A stretch of 13,743 nt of DNA from an uncultured Lachnospiraceae bacterium (GTDB lineage Bacteria > Bacillota > Clostridia > Lachnospirales > Lachnospiraceae): positions 1-13,743 of the forward strand of contig CADBTX010000176.1 in assembly GCA_902797705.1 (NCBI GenBank). The letters are read 5' to 3'. The position numbers and the translations under genes are program-made. The first letter of the stretch is position 1; each line of letters opens with the position of its first letter. This document shows, piece after piece, positions 7,628-13,743 of this stretch. The notes below the pieces were generated by a model. It saw only the letters and a program-made list of their open reading frames with translations. It was not told the origin of the DNA and did no database searches.

Positions 7628-7663
7628 GCTTTTATTTCTCCGGAATGATTGTATAATAAAAGC
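7628..7663 (+). promoter_or_regulatory. Putative promoter with flanking inverted repeat
   Basis: A perfect -10 TATAAT lies at 7652-7657. A -35 at 17-nt spacing (CTTTTA, 7629-7634) is poor. GCTTTTATT (7628-7636) and AATAAAAGC (7655-7663) form a 9-bp inverted repeat that brackets the core promoter, which could be an operator or a weak hairpin. No T-run follows, so it is not an obvious terminator for the GH13 gene. It marks a likely transcription break between the sugar genes and the GGDEF gene. Confidence 0.45.
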
Positions 7664-7713
7664 AGCGCTCCCTTCAGGGGGAAATGTGATCTGCGCACTT
7701 TTGGGGAGAGATA

Positions 7714-9195
7714 ATGAGCGTCATATCGCTGGTATTGAATAATTATGTGATGGTAGCGGAGCTTCTTGGTCTGTGGGTAGTGCTGGACTCCAATGTCCAC
7801 CTGAAGAAGAGGACCATTATGGCTACCCGTTTCGTTATCATCCTCATTTTTTTGGAAGCGCTGCTCTGGTCCGTCGAACGCTGGACCAGGGAGCTGGATC
7901 ATCTTACATTTACCAGGATCATACTCACCCCTACGATCTACCTTCTCCATCCCATCATCATGCTCGGCATCATGGAAATGGCGGAGTATATAAGGAAACA
8001 CAGGCTTCTTGTCTATCTTCCGATCATTATAAGTGCGCCCCTGCTGTACACATCCCAGTGGACTCATCTTATCTACTGGTTTTCTGAAGAAAATCTCTAT
8101 ATCGCCGCAGACAGCATGATGCATTATTATCCTTATTTTCTCTTTCTTCTATATGTCATCTTCTTTGTGGGGGCATTTACCCTGAGATATGCCCGCTATG
8201 GTTCTTCGGAGAGAAAGGGCATTATGGTCAGCATCATTGCCGCCACCACCGGAGCCGTCTTTCTTGTTATCTATGAGATCGATGTGGACTACAGCACTCT
8301 TTTTGCCTCCCTTCTCCTTATTTATTATCTATCCCTCTATGTACTTACAGCAAAGGAGGATACGCTTACGCATCTCCTTAACAGGCAGTGCTATATTTCC
8401 GACGCGCAGAATCTTGGAAGCCGCATAAGCGCCGTGGTCTCGGTAGACATGAATGACCTTAAGAAGATAAATGATTCCATGGGACATAATGCGGGAGACA
8501 CAGCCCTTGTCACTGTTGCAGACTGTCTTACGAAAGGCAGGGTCAGAAATAAAAAGGTATACAGGATAGGCGGTGATGAATATGCTATCTTTTATCTGGG
8601 GAAAACAGAGGAGGAAGTGAAAAAGGATATAGAAGATATGAGGCTGGAGCTTTCTAAGACGCCCTATGTATGCGCCTTCGGCTATGAAATGGCGAAGGAC
8701 AGGGATATTGAAAAGGCCATGCACAGTGCAGACCGCGCCATGTACCATAATAAGGCGGTCCTTAAAGACAGTGACGAGAGAAGGATCGCGGCCCACAGGG
8801 AAGCGACCATCCGTGTCATGCATGAAGCCCTTGGATCAGGAATGTGGGGCATGGAGTTTGACGAAGAGGGACGGATGGTCTCTGTTGAATGGAGTCCGGA
8901 ATTCAGAAGGATGATCGGCTACAGGGACGAGAATGACTTCCCGAACGAGCTGGAATCCTGGTCGGATCTTCTCCATCCCGATGACAGGGAGAATGTGTTA
9001 AAGGAGTTTAATGATACAATATCGGATTATTCGGGTAAGAAAAACTATGATGTGGAGTACCGTTTGAAGACCAGGAACGGAGAGTGGAGATGGTTCCACG
9101 CCATCGGAAGGCTGCTCAGACGGGATAACGGAGTTCCTCTTTCCTATGTGGGAATGTTTGTTGACATCACGGAGAAAAAAGCAGCGGGGTTATGA
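7714..9195 (+). CDS. Membrane GGDEF-PAS protein
   Basis: Probable membrane diguanylate cyclase, 493 residues; GGGGAG precedes the ATG. Residues 1-212 hold about six or seven hydrophobic segments, an integral sensor region I cannot assign to a named family. The GGDEF domain (about 213-350) begins DTLTHLLNR, has the metal-site Asp245 in VSVDMNDLKKIND, an intact GGDEY at 286-290 and the closing ADRAMYHNK, so c-di-GMP synthesis is plausible. The RxxD product-inhibition motif is replaced (RNKK, 278-281), so feedback inhibition is probably absent. A PAS_3-type domain with a PAC end (about 365-488, closing at DITEKK) follows, and the protein stops 7 residues later. In many relatives this junction continues into a histidine kinase or GGDEF domain, so the protein may be a truncated form. 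The signal sensed is unknown. Confidence 0.8.
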   Translation: MSVISLVLNNYVMVAELLGLWVVLDSNVHLKKRTIMATRFVIILIFLEALLWSVERWTRELDHLTFTRIILTPTIYLLHPIIMLGIMEMAEYIRKHRLLVYLPIIISAPLLYTSQWTHLIYWFSEENLYIAADSMMHYYPYFLFLLYVIFFVGAFTLRYARYGSSERKGIMVSIIAATTGAVFLVIYEIDVDYSTLFASLLLIYYLSLYVLTAKEDTLTHLLNRQCYISDAQNLGSRISAVVSVDMNDLKKINDSMGHNAGDTALVTVADCLTKGRVRNKKVYRIGGDEYAIFYLGKTEEEVKKDIEDMRLELSKTPYVCAFGYEMAKDRDIEKAMHSADRAMYHNKAVLKDSDERRIAAHREATIRVMHEALGSGMWGMEFDEEGRMVSVEWSPEFRRMIGYRDENDFPNELESWSDLLHPDDRENVLKEFNDTISDYSGKKNYDVEYRLKTRNGEWRWFHAIGRLLRRDNGVPLSYVGMFVDITEKKAAGL

Positions 9196-9205
9196 TGATG
9201 GAAAG

Positions 9206-9221
9206 GCCGCAGATCTGCGGC
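9206..9221. repeat. 16-bp perfect palindrome
   Basis: GCCGCAGATCTGCGGC is a perfect palindrome beginning 11 nt after the GGDEF-PAS stop and about 50 nt before the reductase start. As RNA it can form a GC-rich hairpin of about 6 bp with a 4-nt GATC loop. No T-run follows, so it is more likely an mRNA-processing or stability hairpin or a protein site than a terminator. Confidence 0.55.
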
Positions 9222-9270
9222 AGAAAACAGATGGGCAGCGGGTCATGATTAAAGGAAACGGAGGCAGGAT

Positions 9271-10122
9271 ATGAGGGAAACAGTTTTAAATAACGGCGTT
9301 ACTATTCCGGACATAGGCTTCGGAACATATAAGTCCACCACTAATGAGGGCTACAGGGTCATAGGAGATGCCATAAAAGCCGGCTACAGACACCTGGATA
9401 CGGCTGCCCTCTATGAGAATGAAGAGGAAGTGGGGCTGGCGGTAAAGAAAAGCGGCATCAGCAGGAGCGAATTTTTCATAACGTCAAAACTTCAGCGGAA
9501 CTGCCTTGGATACGACAGTGCCAAAAAGGAACTGGAGGAGTCCTTAAAGAAGCTTCAGACAGATTATCTGGATCTCTATCTTATACACTGGCCGAGAACG
9601 GATTTCGGACGGGATGATTATGACGACTGGAAGGAACTGGACCGTGAAAGCTGGAGAGCCATGGAGGAAATGGTGAAGGAGGGAAAGATAAGGGCCATTG
9701 GCTTAAGTAATTTCCTCCCCCATCATATCGACAGCCTTCTTGAAAGCGCGGCCATTGCCCCGGCGGTAAACCAGCTGGAACTTCATCCCGGCTATCTCCA
9801 GAAGGAGGCCGTGGAATACAGCAGGAAAAAGGGGATGGCAGTGGAGGCCTGGAGCCCCATAGGAAGAGGCAGGATGATGGATGAACCGCATCTTAAGAGT
9901 ATGGCGGAAAAATACGGAGTTTCCGTGCCCGTACTCTGTCTCTCCTTCTGTCTCCAGAGCGGTTTTATCATCATCCCGAAATCCACTCATTTTGAGAGGA
10001 TGCAGGAGAATCTCAAGGTGAGAGATGACATGATCTCTGAGGAGGATATGGCGCTTATCCGTGAAATGCCGGAATGCGGCTGGAGCGGAGAACATCCGGA
10101 CAGGGAGACGGTGCAGGTATGA
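9271..10122 (+). CDS. Aldo/keto reductase (AKR)
   Basis: NAD(P)H-dependent oxidoreductase of the aldo/keto reductase superfamily, 283 residues, a full-length soluble TIM barrel close to the AKR5-type bacterial enzymes. The catalytic tetrad is visible: Asp43 and Tyr48 in HLDTAALYENE, Lys73 in TSKLQ, His106 in YLIHWP. GLSNF and NQLELHPG are the usual strand motifs, and IIIPKS...ERMQENL near the C-terminus is the cofactor 2'-phosphate region, suggesting NADPH. The usual Arg-Trp just before that segment is Ser-Phe here (CLSFCLQSG). GGAGG (9260-9264) lies 6 nt upstream of ATG 9271. The substrate is unknown. It sits 75 nt after GGDEF-PAS and may share its transcript; a role with sugar aldehydes from the neighbouring locus is only a guess. 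Confidence 0.9.
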   Translation: MRETVLNNGVTIPDIGFGTYKSTTNEGYRVIGDAIKAGYRHLDTAALYENEEEVGLAVKKSGISRSEFFITSKLQRNCLGYDSAKKELEESLKKLQTDYLDLYLIHWPRTDFGRDDYDDWKELDRESWRAMEEMVKEGKIRAIGLSNFLPHHIDSLLESAAIAPAVNQLELHPGYLQKEAVEYSRKKGMAVEAWSPIGRGRMMDEPHLKSMAEKYGVSVPVLCLSFCLQSGFIIIPKSTHFERMQENLKVRDDMISEEDMALIREMPECGWSGEHPDRETVQV

Positions 10123-10142
10123 CGTCACCTGACGGCTCTGCA

Positions 10143-10171
10143 TTGTTTATTTTCCGGAATTTTGCTATGAT
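10143..10171 (+). promoter_or_regulatory. Extended -10 promoter of signalling operon
   Basis: TTGTTT (10143-10148), a 17-nt spacer and TATGAT (10166-10171) form a good sigma-A promoter, strengthened by an extended -10 TGC directly before (10163-10165). Counting 7 nt from the end of the -10 gives a start at 10178, which is the G of the GTG start codon of the next gene. That makes the mRNA potentially leaderless. Confidence 0.65.
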
Positions 10172-10177
10172 TTATCC

Positions 10178-11893
10178 GTGAATAACATATTAAAAGATGT
10201 ACTGAAACTTAAGAGAAGAGTCCTGGTTGTTGATGATGAAGAGATCAACCGCAGGATGCTTGAAAAGATCCTTTCTTCGGAATTCGAAGTCATTACGGCA
10301 GAGGACGGGAACCGGGCTTTAGAGATCATAAGAAGAGAAGCCGGGCGTCTTTCTCTTGTGCTGCTGGATCTCATCATGCCCGGCAGGGACGGTTATGAGG
10401 TGCTTGAAGAAATGAGGGATGACAGCGTCTTAAGGAAGCTGCCTGTCATCGTTCTCACCTCCGAAGCCTCGGCCGAGGTCAAAAGCCTTAAGATGGGGGC
10501 GGCGGATTTTATCCCGAAGCCCTATGACCTTCCGGACGTTATCATCGCCCGCATCGAAAAGACCATTCAGTTGTATGAGTCCATCAATATCGTAAACGCC
10601 ACCCAGCTGGATATGCTGACAGGGCTTTACAATAAGGAGTATTTCCTGGAATACGCCCTTGTCATGGATCAGTTCTATCCCTCCAGAAAAATGGATGCGG
10701 TGGCGGTAAATATCAATAGATTCCACATTTTAAACGAGTTATACGGCAGAGCCTTCGGAGACGAGCTCCTTCAAAAGATCGGAGCTGTAATAAAGAGCTT
10801 TGCCCTTGAACATGACGGCATCGGCTGCAGATATGACGCAGACGGTTTTTTTCTCTATGTGCCCCATGAGGATGACCTGATAGGCCGTCTCGCTGTCGAA
10901 TTCGGCAGGGACGGGACTTTGGAGAAACGGGACATCTTAAACCGGATAAGATACGGCATTTACCCGGATGTGGACAGGAAATTCGATCTCCACCGGCGTT
11001 TTGACTGTGCCCTCCTTGCCTGCAACAGCATAAAGGGGGATTTCCAGAAGAGATCCGCGGTGTATGATTCCTCCATGCATGAGAGGGAGGCCTATACGGA
11101 AAGGCTCATCGCGGATATGGAAACTGCCCTGAAGGAAGGGCAGTTCAAGGTGTATTACCAGCCGAAATTCTACATACGTGATGAGGAGCCCTATCTCTCC
11201 TCCGCAGAAGCCCTTGTGCGCTGGTTCCATCCGGAATTCGGCATGATAAGGCCTTCGGACTTTATCCCCATTTTTGAAGGGAACGGAATGATAAGGCAGT
11301 TAGACCACTATGTCTGGAAGGAGGCTGCGAGACAGACCGGGGAATGGAAGAGAAAGTACGGCTTTGCCACCCCTGTTTCCGTCAATGTTTCCAGGATAGA
11401 TCTGCAAAAGCCGGGCTTCATCGACGAAGTCACGGATATGCTGCATGAAGAGGGGATCACTCCGGAGGAGTATCTTCTTGAAGTCACGGAATCCGCATAT
11501 ACGGAGGATTCTGAGGGTATAATCGCTGTGGTGAACAGTCTTAGGAGCCGGGGCTTCAGGATCGAGATGGATGATTTCGGAACAGGATATTCGTCGCTGA
11601 ATATGCTCTCATCCCTTCCCATAGATGTGCTGAAGCTGGATATGGGCTTTGTGAAGCGGATCCATGAAAATGAAAAGGATCTTAAGATGGTGGAGCTTAT
11701 CATGGATATAGCTGACTATCTCGATCTCACCGTGGTGGCCGAGGGAGTGGAAAACGAGGAACAGTATAAGCTCCTTAAGGCTGTGGGAGTCCATGTGATA
11801 CAGGGCTATTATTTTTCCAGGCCCGTTCCCGGAGATGAAATGGAAGGTTTTTTAAGGAGAAGGATTGAATATGATAACAGTAGAAAAGCTTAA
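10178..11893 (+). CDS. Response regulator with REC, GGDEF and EAL
   Basis: Phosphorylation-controlled c-di-GMP phosphodiesterase, 571 residues, cytoplasmic. Receiver domain 13-130: acidic pair Asp19-Asp20, phospho-acceptor Asp64 (VLLDLIMPG), Thr94, Lys114 in PKP. GGDEF-like domain about 140-295: opens with DMLTGLYNK but the metal Asp is Asn (VNINRF) and the signature reads DADGF (220-224), so cyclase activity is lost; it may bind GTP as a regulator. EAL domain about 305-560 is complete: EAL 344-346, Asn403, Glu435, DDFGTGYSS from Asp465-Asp466, Lys486, Glu522, Gln542. The start is GTG at 10178; no ribosome binding site is visible, yet the receiver's first strand begins only 13 residues later, leaving no room for a later start. 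The last 23 nt overlap the Hpt gene. Confidence 0.9.
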   Translation: MNNILKDVLKLKRRVLVVDDEEINRRMLEKILSSEFEVITAEDGNRALEIIRREAGRLSLVLLDLIMPGRDGYEVLEEMRDDSVLRKLPVIVLTSEASAEVKSLKMGAADFIPKPYDLPDVIIARIEKTIQLYESINIVNATQLDMLTGLYNKEYFLEYALVMDQFYPSRKMDAVAVNINRFHILNELYGRAFGDELLQKIGAVIKSFALEHDGIGCRYDADGFFLYVPHEDDLIGRLAVEFGRDGTLEKRDILNRIRYGIYPDVDRKFDLHRRFDCALLACNSIKGDFQKRSAVYDSSMHEREAYTERLIADMETALKEGQFKVYYQPKFYIRDEEPYLSSAEALVRWFHPEFGMIRPSDFIPIFEGNGMIRQLDHYVWKEAARQTGEWKRKYGFATPVSVNVSRIDLQKPGFIDEVTDMLHEEGITPEEYLLEVTESAYTEDSEGIIAVVNSLRSRGFRIEMDDFGTGYSSLNMLSSLPIDVLKLDMGFVKRIHENEKDLKMVELIMDIADYLDLTVVAEGVENEEQYKLLKAVGVHVIQGYYFSRPVPGDEMEGFLRRRIEYDNSRKA

Positions 11894-12209
11894 GGAACTG
11901 GGATGCAATACGGAAGAAGGCCTGGGAAGATGCCTTAATGACGAGAACTTTTACCTTGCTCTCGTACCGGGGGCCTTTGAAAAAAAGCGTTATGAGGAGC
12001 TGGAGGACAAGATAAGAAAAGGCGATCTTGCAGCTGCTTTTGACGACGCCCACGCTCTTAAGGGAGTGCTTTCAAATTTATCCATCACCCCTCTTTTTGA
12101 CGTGATAAGCAGGATGACGGAGGAACTGAGGGAAAAGAAGGAGATGGATTATTCCGGCCTTATCTCGGAGATGTGGGAGGTCTTCGGAAGATTCGAAGAA
12201 CTGATCTAA
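11871..12209 (+). CDS. Stand-alone Hpt phosphotransfer protein
   Basis: Small histidine phosphotransfer protein, 112 residues, carrying phosphate between receiver domains in a multistep phosphorelay. The hallmark HALKG motif has the phospho-acceptor His61, set in an all-helical sequence (AAAFDDAHALKGVLSNL), followed by a Phe/Leu-rich helix as in Hpt four-helix bundles. I chose ATG 11871; purine-rich AAGGAGAAGGA (11854-11864) precedes it. A TTG at 11865 would add two residues and is closer to that site. It overlaps the response-regulator gene by 23 nt, indicating translational coupling. It is followed 40 nt later by the sensor gene. Likely partners are the receiver at residues 13-130 of the upstream protein and the downstream hybrid kinase. 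Confidence 0.85.
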   Translation: MITVEKLKELGCNTEEGLGRCLNDENFYLALVPGAFEKKRYEELEDKIRKGDLAAAFDDAHALKGVLSNLSITPLFDVISRMTEELREKKEMDYSGLISEMWEVFGRFEELI

Positions 12210-12249
12210 AGTCAGGGGCTGTCCACTGGTATCGGGGAGGAAAGCAGTT

Positions 12250-13743
12250 ATGAGATCCGGAAAAAGAATCGGGATAATGCAGGCGGCGGTCATAAGCAGT
12301 ATGGTCGTTGCGCTGGTGCTCATAATCGGAACATACTGGATGGGAAAGAGCTCCAGCCGGGACACGGAAAAGGCAGTGAGAAACGTGAGCCTTTTATACC
12401 TTGGCGAGCTGACCGGCAGGAGAGAGCAGGTAGTATCTTCTTCCCTTGACGACTATATCAGTGATCTGGATGTGGCAATAGGACTTATAGACAGGGAGGA
12501 TCTTTCCAGTACAGAGAAGCTGCAGGAGTACCAGCTCAGGATGAAGCAGCTCTATGATCTGGAGAAATTCGCCTTTGTGGATGAGAACGGCCTTATCTAT
12601 ACTTCAAGAGGGACCAGGACCGATATTGACAGCTATCCTTACGATCTTCTTCATGTGGCTTCTCCCGTGGTCTTTGTAAAGAACGAGGACGAGGATGATA
12701 AAAAGATCGTCATAGCGGCCCCCGTCGACAGGCTTCCCCTTGAAGGACAGACTCTTGTGACCTGTTTCATGGAGATGGACGTGGATAACGTATTAAATAC
12801 CCTGTCCCTCCAGTCTGACAACAATAATACCACCTTCTGCAACATATACACAAAGAACGGCAGAGCCCTTACAAATATGGTCCTTGGAGGACTTTCCTCG
12901 GAGGACAATCTTCTTGATGCCATGGAGCATGCGGAATATGATCCCGGCTACAGCCACGAACAGGTTGTGATGGATTTTAAAGAGGGAAATGAGGGCGTCG
13001 TGTCCTTTACCTACGGGGATGTGAGGGAGACCTTAAGCTATGTTCCCATCCATAATACGGACTGGATGCTGACCTATCTTATCAGGGAGAGCGTCATCAG
13101 TGATCAGATCGGTAATATTTCCAGCGGGATAATCAGAAGGAGCGTTTTCCAGTCTGTATTGACGGCCCTTGTTATGTTCATGGTATTCGGGGTGATGATC
13201 TTCCAGGTCAGAAAGGCCGCCCTCCTTGAGTCCGAAAGGGAGAATGCCGAGAGCATGCAGCAGGAACTGGAGGAGAGGATAGCTCTTCAGGAGGAACTCT
13301 TAAAGCAGGAAAAGACAAGAGCGGAGCAGGACAAGATGATCACGGCCCTGGCCTCGGATTACCGGAGCGTCTTCTATGTGGATCTGGATAAGGACAAGGG
13401 AGTCTGCTACAGGGGAAGCAGCGGTGACAGTGATGTGATAAAGGAAGGAGAGCAGTTCCAGTATATTAAAGCCTTTACGGAATATGCGGAAAGGTTTGTC
13501 ACGCCGGAATTCAAAGAGACTTTCCTGAATTTTATCGATCCGGAGAATGTGAGAAAAAGCCTTGAAAAGGAACTTATCATAGCTGTTCGTTATCTTGTGA
13601 AACGGGAGGGTGAAGAGCGCTACGAGATGCTGCGTATGGCCGGAGTCCGGCACCCTGGGGAAAGGGATGACAATAAGATACACTCCGTGGGAGCAGGTTT
13701 CTCGGATATCGATGCCGAGATGAGGGATTCCCTGGAGAAGAGC
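12250..13743 (+). CDS. Cache/PAS sensor, probable hybrid kinase (partial)
   Basis: 5' part (498 codons) of a gene open to the window edge. GGGGAGG (12234-12240) lies 9 nt before the ATG. Seen: a first membrane helix at about residues 10-31; an extracytoplasmic region of about 265 residues resembling a Cache sensor (FAFVDENGLIYTSRG, then SYVPIHNTDWMLTYLI before the second membrane segment); a second helix at about 299-320; a Glu/Gln-rich coiled coil at 322-362; and a PAS-like domain from about 364 (ALASDYRSVFYVDLDKDKG, FIDPENVRKSLEKE, YEMLRMAGVRH, GFSDIDAEMR). From memory of Lachnospiraceae proteins, this segment most often precedes HisKA, HATPase and receiver domains, so a hybrid histidine kinase is likely; a GGDEF output is the alternative. 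The output domain itself lies outside the window. The Hpt and response regulator upstream would complete the relay. Confidence 0.82.
   Translation, partial: MRSGKRIGIMQAAVISSMVVALVLIIGTYWMGKSSSRDTEKAVRNVSLLYLGELTGRREQVVSSSLDDYISDLDVAIGLIDREDLSSTEKLQEYQLRMKQLYDLEKFAFVDENGLIYTSRGTRTDIDSYPYDLLHVASPVVFVKNEDEDDKKIVIAAPVDRLPLEGQTLVTCFMEMDVDNVLNTLSLQSDNNNTTFCNIYTKNGRALTNMVLGGLSSEDNLLDAMEHAEYDPGYSHEQVVMDFKEGNEGVVSFTYGDVRETLSYVPIHNTDWMLTYLIRESVISDQIGNISSGIIRRSVFQSVLTALVMFMVFGVMIFQVRKAALLESERENAESMQQELEERIALQEELLKQEKTRAEQDKMITALASDYRSVFYVDLDKDKGVCYRGSSGDSDVIKEGEQFQYIKAFTEYAERFVTPEFKETFLNFIDPENVRKSLEKELIIAVRYLVKREGEERYEMLRMAGVRHPGERDDNKIHSVGAGFSDIDAEMRDSLEKS

Noticed and set aside
7576..8124. 182-codon reverse-strand frame opposite the GGDEF gene start, including the promoter region
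   Set aside because: Its product shows no recognisable domain, and it lies opposite clear membrane-protein coding sequence; a shadow frame.
10114..10131. CAGGT/ACCTG hairpin and TGACGTCA palindrome at the reductase stop codon as a terminator
   Set aside because: Only 5 bp of stem with an 8-nt loop and no adjacent T-run; TGACGTCA includes the stop codon and may be chance.

Overview
The window looks like a Lachnospiraceae-type gut or rumen Clostridium. This is inferred from gene style: strong AGGAGG-type ribosome binding sites, a CUT1 sugar ABC operon lacking its own ATPase, and a very recognisable type of Cache/PAS hybrid sensor. No rRNA or other direct taxonomic marker is present. All genes read on the + strand, and no gene-free stretch exceeds 300 bases.

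Region 1 (1-7617) is a sucrose/fructo-oligosaccharide locus. A promoter whose -35 box overlaps a perfect 12-bp LacI-type palindrome precedes a lipoprotein sugar-binding protein. Next comes a 176-nt gap with a 10-bp hairpin and a 35-nt tandem duplication, then two CUT1 permeases, a GH32 fructosidase, a LacI-family regulator (TTG start) and a GH13 amylosucrase-like enzyme. Neither enzyme has a signal peptide, so the sugar is probably imported intact. GH32 would hydrolyse it, or the amylosucrase would pass its glucosyl unit to an internal alpha-glucan. The ABC ATPase and fructokinase must lie elsewhere.

Region 2 (7620-10122) has its own putative promoter. It holds a membrane protein with an intact GGDEF domain followed by a C-terminal PAS domain, then an aldo/keto reductase.

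Region 3 (10143-13743) is a signalling operon: a response regulator with receiver, degenerate GGDEF and intact EAL domains; a stand-alone Hpt protein overlapping it; and the 5' part of a Cache-type membrane sensor that runs off the window, very likely a hybrid histidine kinase. Together they suggest a multistep phosphorelay controlling c-di-GMP hydrolysis, next to a probable c-di-GMP synthase. The promoter of this unit places its predicted +1 on the GTG start codon, so the first gene may be translated without a leader.

The most interesting points are the sucrose-to-glucan branch inside an ABC/GH32 operon, the odd GH32 domain layout, the apparently leaderless response regulator, and the phosphorelay/c-di-GMP module. 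All are inferences from sequence reading; no database search was possible.
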